Below, in pieces: positions 7,588 through 17,515 of a stretch of DNA of 64,000 nucleotides; positions within the stretch are counted from its first letter, which is position 1; each line of letters begins with the position of its first letter. The notes beneath the pieces were generated by a model. That model did no database searches. It was not told the origin of the DNA and saw only the letters and a list, made by a program, of their open reading frames with translations. This DNA is from an uncultured bacterium. GTDB lineage: Bacteria; Verrucomicrobiota; Kiritimatiellia; CAIKKV01. A program made the position numbers and the translations under genes. The stretch is from positions 1-64,000 of the forward strand of contig CALHRZ010000001.1 of assembly GCA_938038445.1 (NCBI GenBank), written 5' to 3'.

Positions 7588-10152
7588 ATGCCGCTTCAAC
7601 CCCAGGATCCTTCAGTGAACGGAACTACTTCCCCGCTTCTTTACTCCACTTTAGCGGCCGCCGCGTTCGTTCCCTCCCACCTTCCGGCAGGGGAAAACGG
7701 TCGCTGGTCCGAACTTCCCGAAGGCCGGTTTTGGCGTCGGTCGGAAAGTGGGGATGTGGAATACCGCTTCCGCATCCTCCTCTCCAACGCCCTCAATCGG
7801 CAGGTGGACGTGCAGCTCGATGTCGCGGGCTGCGCCCCGGATTCGGCCGCTCTTCCTCACCGCCTCGTCATCGAACCCCAGCAGGCAACGACGTTTCCAG
7901 TCGTCATTTCCATCCCAGCCGAAGAAAACCAACGCCTCCCTCCCTTCTCCTCTCTGACGGCTACACTGAACGTCTGGGAAGCCGATGCGGATGAATATCG
8001 CCCGTTTGCTCCTCCTCTGGACTTGAACCTCGCTACAGCCGGACCCCTCCTTGGTCTTGATTCAGAGTGGGTAGCAAAAATCCGCCAAAGGGCCGAATCA
8101 ACTCCCCCCCATCAGCGTCTCCGCCGGGCCGCCATTAAAAATGCTGAAACTGCACTGGAAAAGTTGGACTATCCTATCGCTGCTCCCCTCGAAACCGGCT
8201 GGCTCGAAGGACCGCCCGACCGTCCATGGCATGCCCGCCACTGGCCCCGCTATGAGCCCGTCGAAATCCTTCCCGACGGAAAATTCCGCTGCCCCATCTG
8301 CGACACAATCTGGACTCCAACCGATGTGCAAAAGGGGCGCGACCGTTTCCGAAACCAGCGGGCAGCGCTTCAGCCACTTGGGTTGGCCGCACTCCTTACC
8401 GGAGAAGAACGATTCGCCCAACCGGCCCGCCAAATTCTTCTCGCGATTGCCGCCGCCTATTGCCACTATCCCCCATCGCCAACTGGAACCCGGTTCGGCC
8501 TCAACTATATGCATGAATGCCAGTTCCTGAGCCCCGCCTTGGTCTGCCTCTGGTATCTGAAAGCCGCCGGTTTGATCTCCCCCGAAGAGTTGAAGACGAT
8601 TGAGGAGGGTCTGATTAATCCAGCCGTTGAAACGCTCCAAGCCTCCCAAGCGGGTACCCCCAACCAGCAGATTTTCCGGGCAGCGACGATCGGCCTTGCC
8701 GGTCTCGTGCTCGACTGGCCCCCTTACCTGGCTTGGGCTCTTCGTCACCCCCAGAAAGGGTGGCTCCCCCTTGCCTTGCGTTATATCGGCGCCGACGGCG
8801 GCTGGAAAGAGGGAAGTCCAAGCTACCATATGACCGCCGCCCAATGGTTGATCCCCTTCCCCGCCACACTCTCTTTTCAAGGGTTCAACCTGTTCGAACA
8901 GGACGCGGAATTGCGCACGCGAATGACCGCTTTTTTTACCTTTCCCCTTCGGATTATGCGCCCCGATTTTCGACTGCCCAATCTCAACGACGGCGGTCTC
9001 AGCGGTTCAGGAGCCGCATGGTATGCCGCCGCCTGGTCCCTCACCGGGGAAGAATCCCTCCTCCCCTGGGTTTCCCCCGATTTATTCGTCGACACCCCGG
9101 CAAATCTTCCCCCCCGAAACCCACCACGCCGTTCGGTAAAGTTGCCTGACTTCGGCGTCGCCATTCTCAACGACGACGGAACCGATGGGCGTGAAAACTG
9201 GGTGCTCCTCGATTATGGGCCGCATGGAGGGGGCCATGGCCATTTCGACAAACTGAACGTCCTCTCCTTTCTCCATGGCCAGCCGATTCACGATGACAGC
9301 GGCTCCGCTTACGCTTCCCCACTCCATTTTAGCTGGCTGCGCAACACCCTCAGCCATAATACGATCGTGGTGGACGAAAAAGCCCAGCAGCCATGCCAGG
9401 GCTCCCTCGATCATTGGTCCTCTCTCCCCGAACAGCCCCCTATGCTTTCCGCCTCGACGGAACTAGCCTATTCCGGCGTCCGGCTCGAGCGTACCATCGT
9501 ACTCGCGTTTGGCGTGCAAGTGCTTATTGATACCGCCCGTTCCGATGACCCCCATCAGTACGATTGGATCTTCACCTCCTATGGAACGGTCTCCAACGCC
9601 AGTTTTCCGGTGTCGCCACGGGGTCCGCTTCCCTCCCAGCCTCTTCCACCCGAGGTCTTCAAACGGAACCTCTGGAACTGGACCCCAACGGCCGGCGTTG
9701 GATATGACGTTCCCCGCAACCTGCTGGAGGGCCGGGCCGAATCCTACTGGCGCCTCGATTGGGAAGGGGTCAAAGCCCCTTATCTCCGCGACCGTCCACC
9801 CATCCGGGTCCGTTGGCTCGGCTGGGTCTCCTCCCCCGTCCACATTGTGTGGGGGGATGTTCCCGGCCTTGCTCTCGCGCCGGACGCGATGCGCTGGGTC
9901 CGAGTCCGCCAGGAAGGAAAGGAAGCCGTTTGGGTCACCGTTCTCTCCCCAGGCGAGGATCCCCTCGATGCGGTGGAGGTGACCCCTGCCGAAGAAGGTC
10001 TCGGATTCGCTATCCGCCTCCTTCACAACGACAATGAGATCGGCCGGATCGTGTGGAATCGCGAGGCCGGGCGTCCGCTGAAAGCCGGTCCCATTCGGAC
10101 GAAGGATAAGGCGATTGTCGCAACGGCCTTCGCCCCAACTTCCGAGCCCTGA
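7588..10152 (+). CDS. Heparinase II/III-like polysaccharide lyase
   Basis: An 854-aa protein with the two-part layout of heparinase II/III and alginate-lyase-like enzymes. An alpha/alpha toroid occupies roughly residues 150-480 (GGWKEGSPSYHM near 410), followed by a beta-sandwich with GGGHGHFDKLN near 547-557 and NTLSHNTIVVD, which carry conserved His and Tyr/Asn candidates. A CPICDTIW pair of cysteines near 234 is a further landmark. Such enzymes cleave uronic-acid polysaccharides by beta-elimination. No clear signal peptide is visible at the chosen start. It follows the exported repeat protein by 3 bp. The substrate is unknown. Confidence 0.82.
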   Translation: MPLQPQDPSVNGTTSPLLYSTLAAAAFVPSHLPAGENGRWSELPEGRFWRRSESGDVEYRFRILLSNALNRQVDVQLDVAGCAPDSAALPHRLVIEPQQATTFPVVISIPAEENQRLPPFSSLTATLNVWEADADEYRPFAPPLDLNLATAGPLLGLDSEWVAKIRQRAESTPPHQRLRRAAIKNAETALEKLDYPIAAPLETGWLEGPPDRPWHARHWPRYEPVEILPDGKFRCPICDTIWTPTDVQKGRDRFRNQRAALQPLGLAALLTGEERFAQPARQILLAIAAAYCHYPPSPTGTRFGLNYMHECQFLSPALVCLWYLKAAGLISPEELKTIEEGLINPAVETLQASQAGTPNQQIFRAATIGLAGLVLDWPPYLAWALRHPQKGWLPLALRYIGADGGWKEGSPSYHMTAAQWLIPFPATLSFQGFNLFEQDAELRTRMTAFFTFPLRIMRPDFRLPNLNDGGLSGSGAAWYAAAWSLTGEESLLPWVSPDLFVDTPANLPPRNPPRRSVKLPDFGVAILNDDGTDGRENWVLLDYGPHGGGHGHFDKLNVLSFLHGQPIHDDSGSAYASPLHFSWLRNTLSHNTIVVDEKAQQPCQGSLDHWSSLPEQPPMLSASTELAYSGVRLERTIVLAFGVQVLIDTARSDDPHQYDWIFTSYGTVSNASFPVSPRGPLPSQPLPPEVFKRNLWNWTPTAGVGYDVPRNLLEGRAESYWRLDWEGVKAPYLRDRPPIRVRWLGWVSSPVHIVWGDVPGLALAPDAMRWVRVRQEGKEAVWVTVLSPGEDPLDAVEVTPAEEGLGFAIRLLHNDNEIGRIVWNREAGRPLKAGPIRTKDKAIVATAFAPTSEP

Positions 10153-10434
10153 CATGGCCCGAGAATAGCGGCAAATAAAACCCATCGAACCCTTGGAGGA
10201 AGCCTTAAACCCTTCGGCCGTATGAAGGGATTTCAGCAGGGGTTTCTGACACGAAAATATGTTTCGACTTTGGGAGACCCCTCTTCGGTTGGATGCGGCG
10301 GACCCCCTTTCCCTTTCGACGCAAGGCACGTTCGGCGGTGAGATAGGCATCAGCCGATGCTCGGCCACCCATCCGACTCGCTCGCTCCACTCGATCGCTT
10401 TTCGCGAAATACCCGTCATGTTTTTCATCGGGAG
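10153..10434. other. Gap with no gene recognised
   Basis: No convincing coding frame on either strand; the frames here are shadows without family resemblance. A weak hairpin (CCCTTC / GAAGGG around 10208-10229) could be a terminator for the lyase operon but lacks a clear T tract. Confidence 0.4.
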
Positions 10435-10463
10435 TTGACTTCGAATGCCTTTTCTGGTATTGT
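10435..10463 (+). promoter_or_regulatory. Predicted sigma70-type promoter
   Basis: TTGACT (10435-10440) and TATTGT (10458-10463) with a 17-bp spacer sit 28 bp before the ferredoxin-like gene. A ribosome-binding site AAGGAG follows just before its ATG. Confidence 0.55.
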
Positions 10464-10491
10464 GGTGCATGTATAGTTAATAAGGAGCGCC

Positions 10492-11235
10492 ATGAAGCGG
10501 ACGATCGTGCACATTGACGAGGAAAAATGCAACGGCTGCGGTCTGTGCGTCAAAGCCTGCCACGAAGGAGCGATCCAATTGATCGGCGGAAAGGCCCGCC
10601 TCGTGTCGGAATCCTATTGCGACGGACTCGGCGCCTGCCTGCCCGAATGCCCCATGGGCGCGATTACGCTCGTCGAGCGTGAAGCCGCCCCCTTCGACGA
10701 GCAAGCCGTCGCCGCGGCTCACGCAGCCCGCACCGCTCCACCCCCTTCCCCGACCCCAACACCCGAATCCAAATCTCCCCTTCCCTGCGGATGCCCCGGG
10801 ACCATGGCCCAAATGCTCATACGAACCGCACCGGCCCAGCCTGCGCCTGAACCGCATTCGGACGCCAGCAGCGAATTGCGCCAATGGCCCGTCCAGATTC
10901 AACTCGTTCCCGCCCGTGCCCCCTGGTTCGATGGCGCTCGGCTCCTGATTGCCGCCGACTGTACCGCCTATGCCTACGCCCGTATGCACGACCGCTTCAT
11001 GCGCGGCCGAATCACCCTCATCGGATGCCCCAAATTGGATGACGCGGACTATGCTGAAAAACTGACGGCGATCTTCTCCGACAATAACATCCAGAACGTG
11101 CTCGTCCTTCGGATGGAAGTCCCCTGTTGCGGGGGGCTCGTGCACGCCGTCCAGCGCGCCCTCGCCGCCAGCGGAAAAACCATCCCCTGGCGGACGGTCA
11201 TCGTCACCCGCGATGGGGCCCTCCTCGAGGAATAG
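10492..11235 (+). CDS. Ferredoxin-like [4Fe-4S] protein
   Basis: A 247-aa soluble iron-sulfur protein. Cys13, 16, 19 and 23 form a classic CxxCxxCxxxC set. The second set (Cys43, 49, 53) reads CDGLGAC, lacking the usual middle cysteine; as I recall, this is a feature of a widespread anaerobe family rather than damage. A proline-rich linker (about 76-95) leads to a C-terminal domain with more cysteines (CGCPG near 99, GCPK near 180, PCCGG near 211). Promoter and ribosome-binding site are good. It probably passes electrons in anaerobic metabolism; the partner is unknown. Its 3' end overlaps the convergent response regulator by 32 bp. Confidence 0.75.
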   Translation: MKRTIVHIDEEKCNGCGLCVKACHEGAIQLIGGKARLVSESYCDGLGACLPECPMGAITLVEREAAPFDEQAVAAAHAARTAPPPSPTPTPESKSPLPCGCPGTMAQMLIRTAPAQPAPEPHSDASSELRQWPVQIQLVPARAPWFDGARLLIAADCTAYAYARMHDRFMRGRITLIGCPKLDDADYAEKLTAIFSDNNIQNVLVLRMEVPCCGGLVHAVQRALAASGKTIPWRTVIVTRDGALLEE

Positions 11236-11626
11236 ACGACAGCCCGGAAGGCGCGTCCGGTTCTTTGAGTGCCCGTCGGATTTTTCTTAGCACTTCGTCC
11301 GTTTCGAAGGGCTTCCGAATTACATCGGCCGCCCCCGATTCCCGGCAAGCCTTTTCGACTTCCTCATTGGCGAAGGCGGTAATGAAGATCACCGGGATCA
11401 GTGCAGTCTGAAGGTTGTTTTTGAGGTTCTCGAACATTCCCGCCCCGCCTCCGGCCGGCATGCGGAGATCGAGCAGAATCAAATCCGGCGTATGCTGAAC
11501 CGCCAGCCGAAAGCCCTGGATCGCGTCATACGCCGCAAGCACTTCATACCCGTTGGCCCGAAGCCGCGCGTTCAACAGCATTGCGATCTGAGGCTCGTCA
11601 TCCACGATGAGAATCTTCTTCGCCAT
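11204..11626 (-). CDS. Single-domain response regulator (CheY-like)
   Basis: A 140-aa receiver domain and nothing else. The acidic pocket is in VDDEP (8-12), the phospho-acceptor is Asp53 in LLDLRMP, and the conserved lysine is Lys105 in RKPFE. The tail after about 120 is short and has no DNA-binding domain. It lies 18 bp downstream of the hybrid histidine kinase on the same strand and is probably its phosphotransfer partner or sink. The output target is not in the window. Confidence 0.88.
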   Translation of the reverse strand: MAKKILIVDDEPQIAMLLNARLRANGYEVLAAYDAIQGFRLAVQHTPDLILLDLRMPAGGGAGMFENLKNNLQTALIPVIFITAFANEEVEKACRESGAADVIRKPFETDEVLRKIRRALKEPDAPSGLSSIPRGGPHRG

Positions 11627-11644
11627 CGGTTCGCTCCTCAGTCC

Positions 11645-13813
11645 TCATCTGATGAGATACCGAACCCACCGTTCGATATCATCCGGCCTAAACGGCTTCT
11701 TGAGCATCGGAATGACAGTGGCGCCGCCCTCTTCGTCCAGTTTTTCCTGCTCGACCTCATACGCCGTAAGAATGAGAAGGGGAAGGGTGGCCGTCCGTGC
11801 ATTGTGTTTGAGCCGTCCAATGAACTCGTACCCGTTCATCCGCGGCATTCGCATGTCGAGCAAGATCAACGCCGGCAGTGCATCTTGAATGCTTGCCAAC
11901 CCCTGTTCGCCGTCGGTCGCCGCCGCCACATGGTGGTAGCCCAGTTGCTGAAGGATCTCGGTCAACGTCGAGACGACCACGGGATCATCGTCCACAATGA
12001 GGAGGCGCCGGGAAAGCCGCCCCGTTCGTTCGGCTTCAAGATCCCCTTCGGCCCGCTCAAGCAGATCGCTCGCATAAACGCCATTGCGAGGGAAAAACGC
12101 CTGCCCATACTCGTAACCGATTGCCGACCGGCCCGCCGACCGTTCGAAAAAAAAGGTCCGGACCGTCCGGCAAAGCGCTTCTGCCGTTTCCGCAACCCGA
12201 AAAGGATCGGCATCCTGGAAAATCGCAAGCCCTTTCGCTCCGCGCGCCGCGGTGTATCCCGCCCGCACCGCCTCCTGTTGCAAAGCCTCGTAGAGATTTT
12301 CGCGGCCGTTCTCCGTGGTAATCCGAACAAGCCCCAAGACCAACTCGCGGCCCGGCCGACGCAACTCCGCCAAGATCGCCTCAATCCGGTCGCTCAACGC
12401 CTCATCCCCCCCAAGCCGCGGCAACGTAAAGGTGAAGGTCGTCCCTTTCCCCAGCGCGCTGTTGACCCGAATGCGACCGCCGTGCAGCTCGACCAGACTC
12501 TTGGCAATCGCCAGCCCGAGACCCGTGCCCCCCTCCGGGCCGGTCCAGGGCTCTCCGAATTGAAGATACCGGCTGAACACCTTCGGCAGATCATTTTCCG
12601 AAATCCCCGAACCCGTGTCGGCCACCTCGCATTCCACTTCCCGTCCTCGATCCCGCGCCCGCAAGGTAATTGTTCCCTGGCGGGTAAATTTCAAGGCATT
12701 GGAAACCAGATTGGTAAACACCTGCATCATCCGGTTGCGATCCAGGGAGATCGGAATGAATGAGGGCGTACACTCGACAGCCAACTCAAGCCCTTTGGCT
12801 CGCGTTCGCGCGACAAACAGCCGCTCCACCTCGCGCATCAAATCGGCCATGTCCACCGGTTCCCGCCGCAAGACGGCCCGCCCCGCTTCCAGCTTGGAAA
12901 CATCCAGCAGGTCGTTCACGACGGCCTGAAGCCGTTCCGCCCCTTGGTGCCCCATCTCCAGCAGACGGCGCTGTTCTGCCGTCAATTCCCCAGCAAGGCC
13001 GTCGAGCGCCTGACGGATGGTCTCGAGGACAATTGTCAAGGGCGTGCGAATTTCATGGGAAGCTTCGGCCACAAACCGAGCCTGCATTTCATTCATATGC
13101 CGCAATTGGTTCACCACCGCTTGGCGCGCAGAAACGTCCCGCACGTTGCCCCACACCACCGAATGACGATCCACCTGATAGGCATGACAAACAAACTCGA
13201 TATCCAAACGCCGCCCGCTCGGCAGCGTTAACGTCAACTCTTCGCAACTGACTCGGCCATCCTTCAACGCTTCGGTCAACATCGTCCGCGGAAGCGTCGA
13301 ACCGCGAAACAGGGGAATTTCCCAAAAGGGATGCCCCAACAAGCCTTCCCGCGTTCGGCCCAGCATATCGGCCAAAGCCGGGTTGACATCAAGCACTTTC
13401 CCCGTTTCCCCATCGAGAATGATCAACCCATCCCGGGCCGTTTCAAACAAACGCCGATATCGCGCCTCGGATTCCCGCAATTCTCGCGTCCGCTCCTCAA
13501 CCTTCTGCTCCAACTGTTGCGCATATTCTCGAATCTGTTCGGCAAGGGCCCGACGTTCCTCCTCCAACGACTTCAGACGAACCGCATTGCCAACGACACG
13601 CAGAAACGCCTCTCGGTCGATCGGTTTGGAAAGATAGTCGAAGGCACCCGCCCGCACCGCCGAGGCCGCCGTTTCCACCGTCGGCAACCCCGTCATCAAA
13701 ATGAACGGAACAAGAAGAAATCGGCGCCGCACCTCTTCCAAGAGCACAAGGCCCGACGCGTCCGGCAGAACGATGTCGCACACGATGGCATCAAACGAGA
13801 TCTTCTCGAGCAT
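11645..13813 (-). CDS. Hybrid sensor histidine kinase (main open frame)
   Basis: A 722-aa kinase. In order it has the second part of a receiver domain ([10 protein letters not shown]), a coiled coil, a PAS domain, a HisKA dimerisation domain with phospho-His in SHEIRTP near 254, and an HATPase domain ([23 protein letters not shown]). A region resembling a degenerate nucleotide-cyclase fold follows, then a C-terminal receiver (VDDDP, LLDMRMP). Start codons for this frame are internal, because the natural gene begins at 13930 and is interrupted by a TAG at 13846-13844. The kinase core is intact, so a shortened protein could still be active. It sits just upstream of the CheY-like gene. Confidence 0.8.
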   Translation of the reverse strand: MLEKISFDAIVCDIVLPDASGLVLLEEVRRRFLLVPFILMTGLPTVETAASAVRAGAFDYLSKPIDREAFLRVVGNAVRLKSLEEERRALAEQIREYAQQLEQKVEERTRELRESEARYRRLFETARDGLIILDGETGKVLDVNPALADMLGRTREGLLGHPFWEIPLFRGSTLPRTMLTEALKDGRVSCEELTLTLPSGRRLDIEFVCHAYQVDRHSVVWGNVRDVSARQAVVNQLRHMNEMQARFVAEASHEIRTPLTIVLETIRQALDGLAGELTAEQRRLLEMGHQGAERLQAVVNDLLDVSKLEAGRAVLRREPVDMADLMREVERLFVARTRAKGLELAVECTPSFIPISLDRNRMMQVFTNLVSNALKFTRQGTITLRARDRGREVECEVADTGSGISENDLPKVFSRYLQFGEPWTGPEGGTGLGLAIAKSLVELHGGRIRVNSALGKGTTFTFTLPRLGGDEALSDRIEAILAELRRPGRELVLGLVRITTENGRENLYEALQQEAVRAGYTAARGAKGLAIFQDADPFRVAETAEALCRTVRTFFFERSAGRSAIGYEYGQAFFPRNGVYASDLLERAEGDLEAERTGRLSRRLLIVDDDPVVVSTLTEILQQLGYHHVAAATDGEQGLASIQDALPALILLDMRMPRMNGYEFIGRLKHNARTATLPLLILTAYEVEQEKLDEEGGATVIPMLKKPFRPDDIERWVRYLIR

Positions 13814-13930
13814 CGCCGTCGCTTGCGCGACCGAATCGGCCGCCTAGATCTCATATCCCGCCCGACGCAGAAAAGCACCCAACAGGTTTCGAATGCCCTC
13901 CTCGTCATCCACAATCAGAATGCGATGCAT
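13814..13930 (-). pseudogene. 5' part of the hybrid kinase, cut off by an in-frame TAG
   Basis: The ATG at 13930 opens [20 protein letters not shown] and continues in the same frame as the downstream kinase, completing the receiver domain (alpha-1 and beta-2). Codon 29, at 13846-13844, is TAG, followed directly by [16 protein letters not shown]. All flanking residues fit a normal receiver, so the stop replaces one residue after GYEI. This could be a recent nonsense mutation, a sequencing error or readthrough. Confidence 0.75.
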
Positions 13931-14024
13931 CAATCCGTCTCAGCCTGTTTCCCCCCTCGCACGCCAATTGTCGATATCGTGCCACAGACCTCTTTCCTTG
14001 TCCAGATACCGGCCGTTTTTTCAC

Positions 14025-14052
14025 TTGCCCCCGGGCGCCGCTTCGCTACTCT
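14025..14052 (+). promoter_or_regulatory. Predicted promoter of pgi
   Basis: TTGCCC (14025-14030) and TACTCT (14047-14052), 16-bp spacer, 22 bp before the start codon. The block GCTACTCT recurs at the same relative place before nqrB. Confidence 0.35.
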
Positions 14053-14074
14053 GTTCCGATCAGGAGACCGTCGT

Positions 14075-15721
14075 ATGTCTGATTCCCTGCGCTTGATCGA
14101 ACAACCGGAATGGAATGCCCTCCAAACCCACCATCGCACCATGGCGCTTTGCCACCTGCGCGCCCTCTTCGCTAAGGATCCCCACCGCGCAGAACGCTTC
14201 ACCGCCGAAGCCGCCGGCTGGCGTCTCGACTATTCCAAAAACCGCATCAATGCCGATACCGTCCGCCTCCTTGTGAACCTTGCCCACGCATGCGGGCTTC
14301 CGAACGCCATCGCCGCCATGTTCCGGGGCGACGTTCTCAATGTGACTGAAAACCGCCCCGTTCTGCATGTCGCGCTCCGAAACCGTTCCAACACGCCGAT
14401 CCTCGTGAACGGAAGAGACGTGATGCCCGAGGTGCGCACCGTTCTTCAGCAAATGAACGCCTTCGCCCAGGCCATCCGGCGCGGGGAATGGAAAGGCCAC
14501 ACCGGACAAGCCATCCGCAACATTCTCAATATCGGCATCGGCGGGTCGGACCTCGGTCCCGCCATGGCTTGTGAAGCCCTGCGCCTCTATGCCGATCCTC
14601 ATCTCCGCATCCGTTTTGTCTCCAACGTCGATGGCGCGCACTTCTATGAACAAACCCGCGACTTGGATCCTGCAGAAACCCTTTTTATCGTCGCCTCCAA
14701 AACCTTCACGACCCAAGAAACCATGATGAATGCCGCAACCGCCCGCGCCTGGCTGCTCGCACGCCTTCGCGACGAAGCGGCCGTGGCTCGCCATTTCGTT
14801 GCGGTCTCAACGGCAGAACGGGAAGTCATCCGATTCGGCATCCGCCCCGAAAACATGTTCCGCTTCTGGGATTGGGTCGGCGGCCGGTACTCGCTCTGCT
14901 CGGCAATCGGACTCCCCCTGATGATCGCAATCGGCCCCGACCGGTTCGAAGAAATGCTCGACGGCTTTCATGCCATGGATCGCCATTTCGCAGAAACGCC
15001 CTTCGAACAAAACCTCCCCGTTCTAATGGGACTCCTGGGAATCTGGTATATCAACTTTTTCGGCGCGCAAACCCATGCCGTCCTTCCTTACAGCCAGTAT
15101 CTGGCCCGCCTCCCCGCTTATCTGCAACAGGCAGACATGGAAAGCAACGGAAAATCCACCGACCGCCACGGTCGCCCCGTTGCTTGGTCCACCGGCCCTG
15201 TACTCTGGGGAGAACCCGGCACCAACGGCCAGCACGCTTTCTTCCAGCTCCTCCATCAAGGAACCGTTCTTATCCCCGCCGATTTCATCGGTTTTGCCGC
15301 TCCCCACCCCGACCCCTTGGCCGCCCGCCATCATCCCACCCTTCTCGCAAATTTCATCGCTCAGACCGAAGCGCTGGCCTTCGGCAAAACAGCGGACGAA
15401 GTCCGCGCCGAGCCGACCCCCGAAGCGCTCGTTCCCTATAAAACCTTCGAGGGCAATCGCCCGACCAACACGCTGCTGGCCGATGCGCTGACTCCCCGCA
15501 CGTTCGGTGCGCTCATTGCCCTTTACGAACACAAAATCTTCACTCAGGGAGTGATTTGGGACATCTACTCCTTTGATCAGTGGGGAGTTCAGCTCGGCAA
15601 AGTGCTCGCCGGCCGAATCCTGCGCGAACTGGAAGCGGAGCCGGAACCGCCCCTCCGCCACGATAGTTCCACCAACGCCCTGATCCGCCGCCTCCGTGGG
15701 GTCAGACCCCAACATTCTTAA
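14075..15721 (+). CDS. pgi: Glucose-6-phosphate isomerase
   Basis: A 548-aa enzyme that interconverts glucose 6-phosphate and fructose 6-phosphate in glycolysis. Signatures include [11 protein letters not shown] near 150, [11 protein letters not shown], the glycine-rich [18 protein letters not shown] (catalytic His), and [16 protein letters not shown] (catalytic Lys) near the end. The open frame extends far upstream, but the ATG at 14075 with CAGGAG before it matches the family start. The last residues (VRPQHS) are encoded by a GGGGTCAGACC repeat that has replaced or extended the natural tail. Confidence 0.96.
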   Translation: MSDSLRLIEQPEWNALQTHHRTMALCHLRALFAKDPHRAERFTAEAAGWRLDYSKNRINADTVRLLVNLAHACGLPNAIAAMFRGDVLNVTENRPVLHVALRNRSNTPILVNGRDVMPEVRTVLQQMNAFAQAIRRGEWKGHTGQAIRNILNIGIGGSDLGPAMACEALRLYADPHLRIRFVSNVDGAHFYEQTRDLDPAETLFIVASKTFTTQETMMNAATARAWLLARLRDEAAVARHFVAVSTAEREVIRFGIRPENMFRFWDWVGGRYSLCSAIGLPLMIAIGPDRFEEMLDGFHAMDRHFAETPFEQNLPVLMGLLGIWYINFFGAQTHAVLPYSQYLARLPAYLQQADMESNGKSTDRHGRPVAWSTGPVLWGEPGTNGQHAFFQLLHQGTVLIPADFIGFAAPHPDPLAARHHPTLLANFIAQTEALAFGKTADEVRAEPTPEALVPYKTFEGNRPTNTLLADALTPRTFGALIALYEHKIFTQGVIWDIYSFDQWGVQLGKVLAGRILRELEAEPEPPLRHDSSTNALIRRLRGVRPQHS

Positions 15722-15729
15722 CATTTCCC
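15697..15729. repeat. GGGGTCAGACC-type repeat, copy 1
   Basis: This element starts TGGGGTCAGACC and ends AACATTTCCC. It closely matches a second copy at 44831-44861. It contains the perfect palindrome GGGGTC-A-GACCCC and supplies the last codons and stop of pgi. Confidence 0.65.
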
Positions 15730-15849
15730 TCGCTGAAGCCCGCCTGCGCCGACTCCTCCTCTCTTCCTGGCCTCGGGATCATTCGAAACGGTTGCGCTTC
15801 TCCCCAGACCTCGCAAACTCATGATCGGCACAGGCGATCCAACGGAACC

Positions 15850-15879
15850 TTGAGAAAGCCGCGGCCTTTTTGCTACTCT
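15850..15879 (+). promoter_or_regulatory. Predicted promoter of the nqr operon
   Basis: TTGAGA (15850-15855) and TACTCT (15874-15879), 18-bp spacer, 20 bp before the GTG start of nqrB. It shares GCTACTCT with the pgi promoter. Confidence 0.4.
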
Positions 15880-15899
15880 TCTTCAAAGGAGCAATCCGA

Positions 15900-16859
15900 G
15901 TGGGTCCCCCTAAACCAATCCTTCGCCAACCGATGATGAACCGGGTCTTGCTGGCTCTCGTGCCCCTTGCCGTCTGGGCCGTCTACCTCTATGGATGGCG
16001 AATCCTGCTCCTGCTCACACTAACCAATGCCGTCGGTTTCCTAACCGAATGGCTCTTCTGCCGCACCTGGAAACAACCGGTTTCCACCGCCGTCTTTGTC
16101 ACCGCAACCCTTCTCGTCTTCGGCTTGCCCGCCTCTGCACCGATGGGAATGGCCGTCCTCGGCACGGTGTTCGCGCTGGTGTTCGGCAAAATGGCGTTCG
16201 GAGGTTTCGGCCGTAACGTCTTCAATCCCGCTCTGACAGGACGTGCCTTCCTTTACCTTTCCTTCGGAGCCGTCATGACCGCCCAATGGGCCATCCCTTT
16301 CTCCGGTTTCCCCGCCGGTCTTGCCGCCTGGGCTCCTGATGCCATTACCCATGCAACGCCAGGTATGCTTCTGAAGAGCAGTGCCGACTTCCCCTTCACC
16401 ACCCTCTTCTTCGGGTTCAAGCCCGGCACAATCGGCGGCTCCAGTCCCTTTCTTGTCCTTCTCGGCGGCCTTTATCTCATCGTCACCCGTTCGGCCAACT
16501 ACCGGATCCCCCTTGCTGCTCTGGCCGGGTTTTTCCTCTGCCATACGATATTCTGGAGGTTCGGACTCGGGAAGGCAGGCCCGCCGCTTCAAACCGCTTT
16601 GGCCGGCAGTTTCCTCATCGCCATGTTCTTCTATGCCACGGATCCCGTTTCGGCCGCCCAGACCGATTGGGGCCGTTGGATTTACGGATTCATGGTCGGG
16701 GCGCTCTCCAGCGTCATCGGCGCCTTTTCGGTCTGGCCCGCCGGCTCCATGTTCGCCATCCTGCTCGGCAACATGTTTGCTCCTCTCCTCGATTGGTTCA
16801 TTCGCCAACGCTCATCCGCTGCGCGTTCCCCTTCCGCTCAACCCCTCGGAGGTGCCTGA
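15900..16859 (+). CDS. nqrB: Na+-translocating NADH:quinone oxidoreductase subunit B (short form)
   Basis: A 319-aa polytopic membrane subunit of the Nqr/Rnf superfamily. The GTG at 15900 is chosen because AAAGGAG lies 8 bp upstream. NPALTGRAFLYLSF, FYATDPVSA and GNMFAPLLDWF are typical of NqrB. The flavinylation site is present as DAITHATP (Thr in HAT), close to the usual SGAT or SAT form, so a covalent FMN is likely. The protein lacks about 80-100 N-terminal residues found in ordinary NqrB and is nearer RnfD in length. First gene of nqrBCDEF; no nqrA precedes it. Confidence 0.85.
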   Translation: MGPPKPILRQPMMNRVLLALVPLAVWAVYLYGWRILLLLTLTNAVGFLTEWLFCRTWKQPVSTAVFVTATLLVFGLPASAPMGMAVLGTVFALVFGKMAFGGFGRNVFNPALTGRAFLYLSFGAVMTAQWAIPFSGFPAGLAAWAPDAITHATPGMLLKSSADFPFTTLFFGFKPGTIGGSSPFLVLLGGLYLIVTRSANYRIPLAALAGFFLCHTIFWRFGLGKAGPPLQTALAGSFLIAMFFYATDPVSAAQTDWGRWIYGFMVGALSSVIGAFSVWPAGSMFAILLGNMFAPLLDWFIRQRSSAARSPSAQPLGGA

Positions 16860-17515
16860 TGCCCAGTTCCACCTCCCCCAACCTCCGCCAACGATTGGCC
16901 CCGGTTCTCTTCCTGGCCCTTTTGACGGCCGCTTTCCTCTCTCTAGTAACGGCAGCCCACCTGGCCTCTCGCCCGATCGTCGAACAAAGCCGCCTCCGCT
17001 ACCTTCAAAGGGCGGTTCTGGAAGCCGCCGGTTGGTCCGTCCCCCCACGCGCCGATGAACTCGCAGACCTTTTCGCATCGCGGGCACGTCTGCTGCCGGA
17101 AGAACCGGACGGCCCCTTTGCCGTTGTTCAGGATCCCCAAGGCCGGGACGACCGCGTCGTGTTTCTGGAAGAAGGGCGCGGACTCTGGGGACCGATTCGA
17201 GCCGCCGTGGCTTTTTCCTCCCTCGAGGGTTCCCTGGCGGGGATCGCATGGATCGCCCATAACGAAACGCCGGGGCTCGGCGCACGGATCGAAGAACCCG
17301 AATTTCGTCGCCAGTTTCGCGGCAAAAGGCCGCCGTTGAAACTGGCGCCCCTTGGCCGACCGGATGCCGGGGATCGTTCGACGATGCAAGCCATCACAGG
17401 GGCAACCATCTCTTCGCAGGCCGTCCTCGAGCTCATCAACCGCGCCGCTTCCCGCTTCAAACCGTCCCTTGAACACGTTGCGCCAACGGAACCGGACATG
17501 ATCCTTTCCTTATGA
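16859..17515 (+). CDS. nqrC: Na+-NQR subunit C
   Basis: A 218-aa subunit with one N-terminal membrane helix (APVLFLALLTAAFLSLVTAA) and an FMN-binding domain. The flavinylation motif is ITGATISS near 180-187, with the threonine carrying the flavin. The ATG overlaps the stop of nqrB (TGATG). It is shorter than typical NqrC (about 260 aa) and similar in size to RnfG. It should pass electrons toward NqrB on the outer side of the membrane. Confidence 0.85.
   Translation: MPSSTSPNLRQRLAPVLFLALLTAAFLSLVTAAHLASRPIVEQSRLRYLQRAVLEAAGWSVPPRADELADLFASRARLLPEEPDGPFAVVQDPQGRDDRVVFLEEGRGLWGPIRAAVAFSSLEGSLAGIAWIAHNETPGLGARIEEPEFRRQFRGKRPPLKLAPLGRPDAGDRSTMQAITGATISSQAVLELINRAASRFKPSLEHVAPTEPDMILSL

Noticed and set aside
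13331-14074. Upstream extension of the pgi frame
   Set aside because: It is antisense to the histidine kinase, and the family start with a ribosome-binding site is at 14075.
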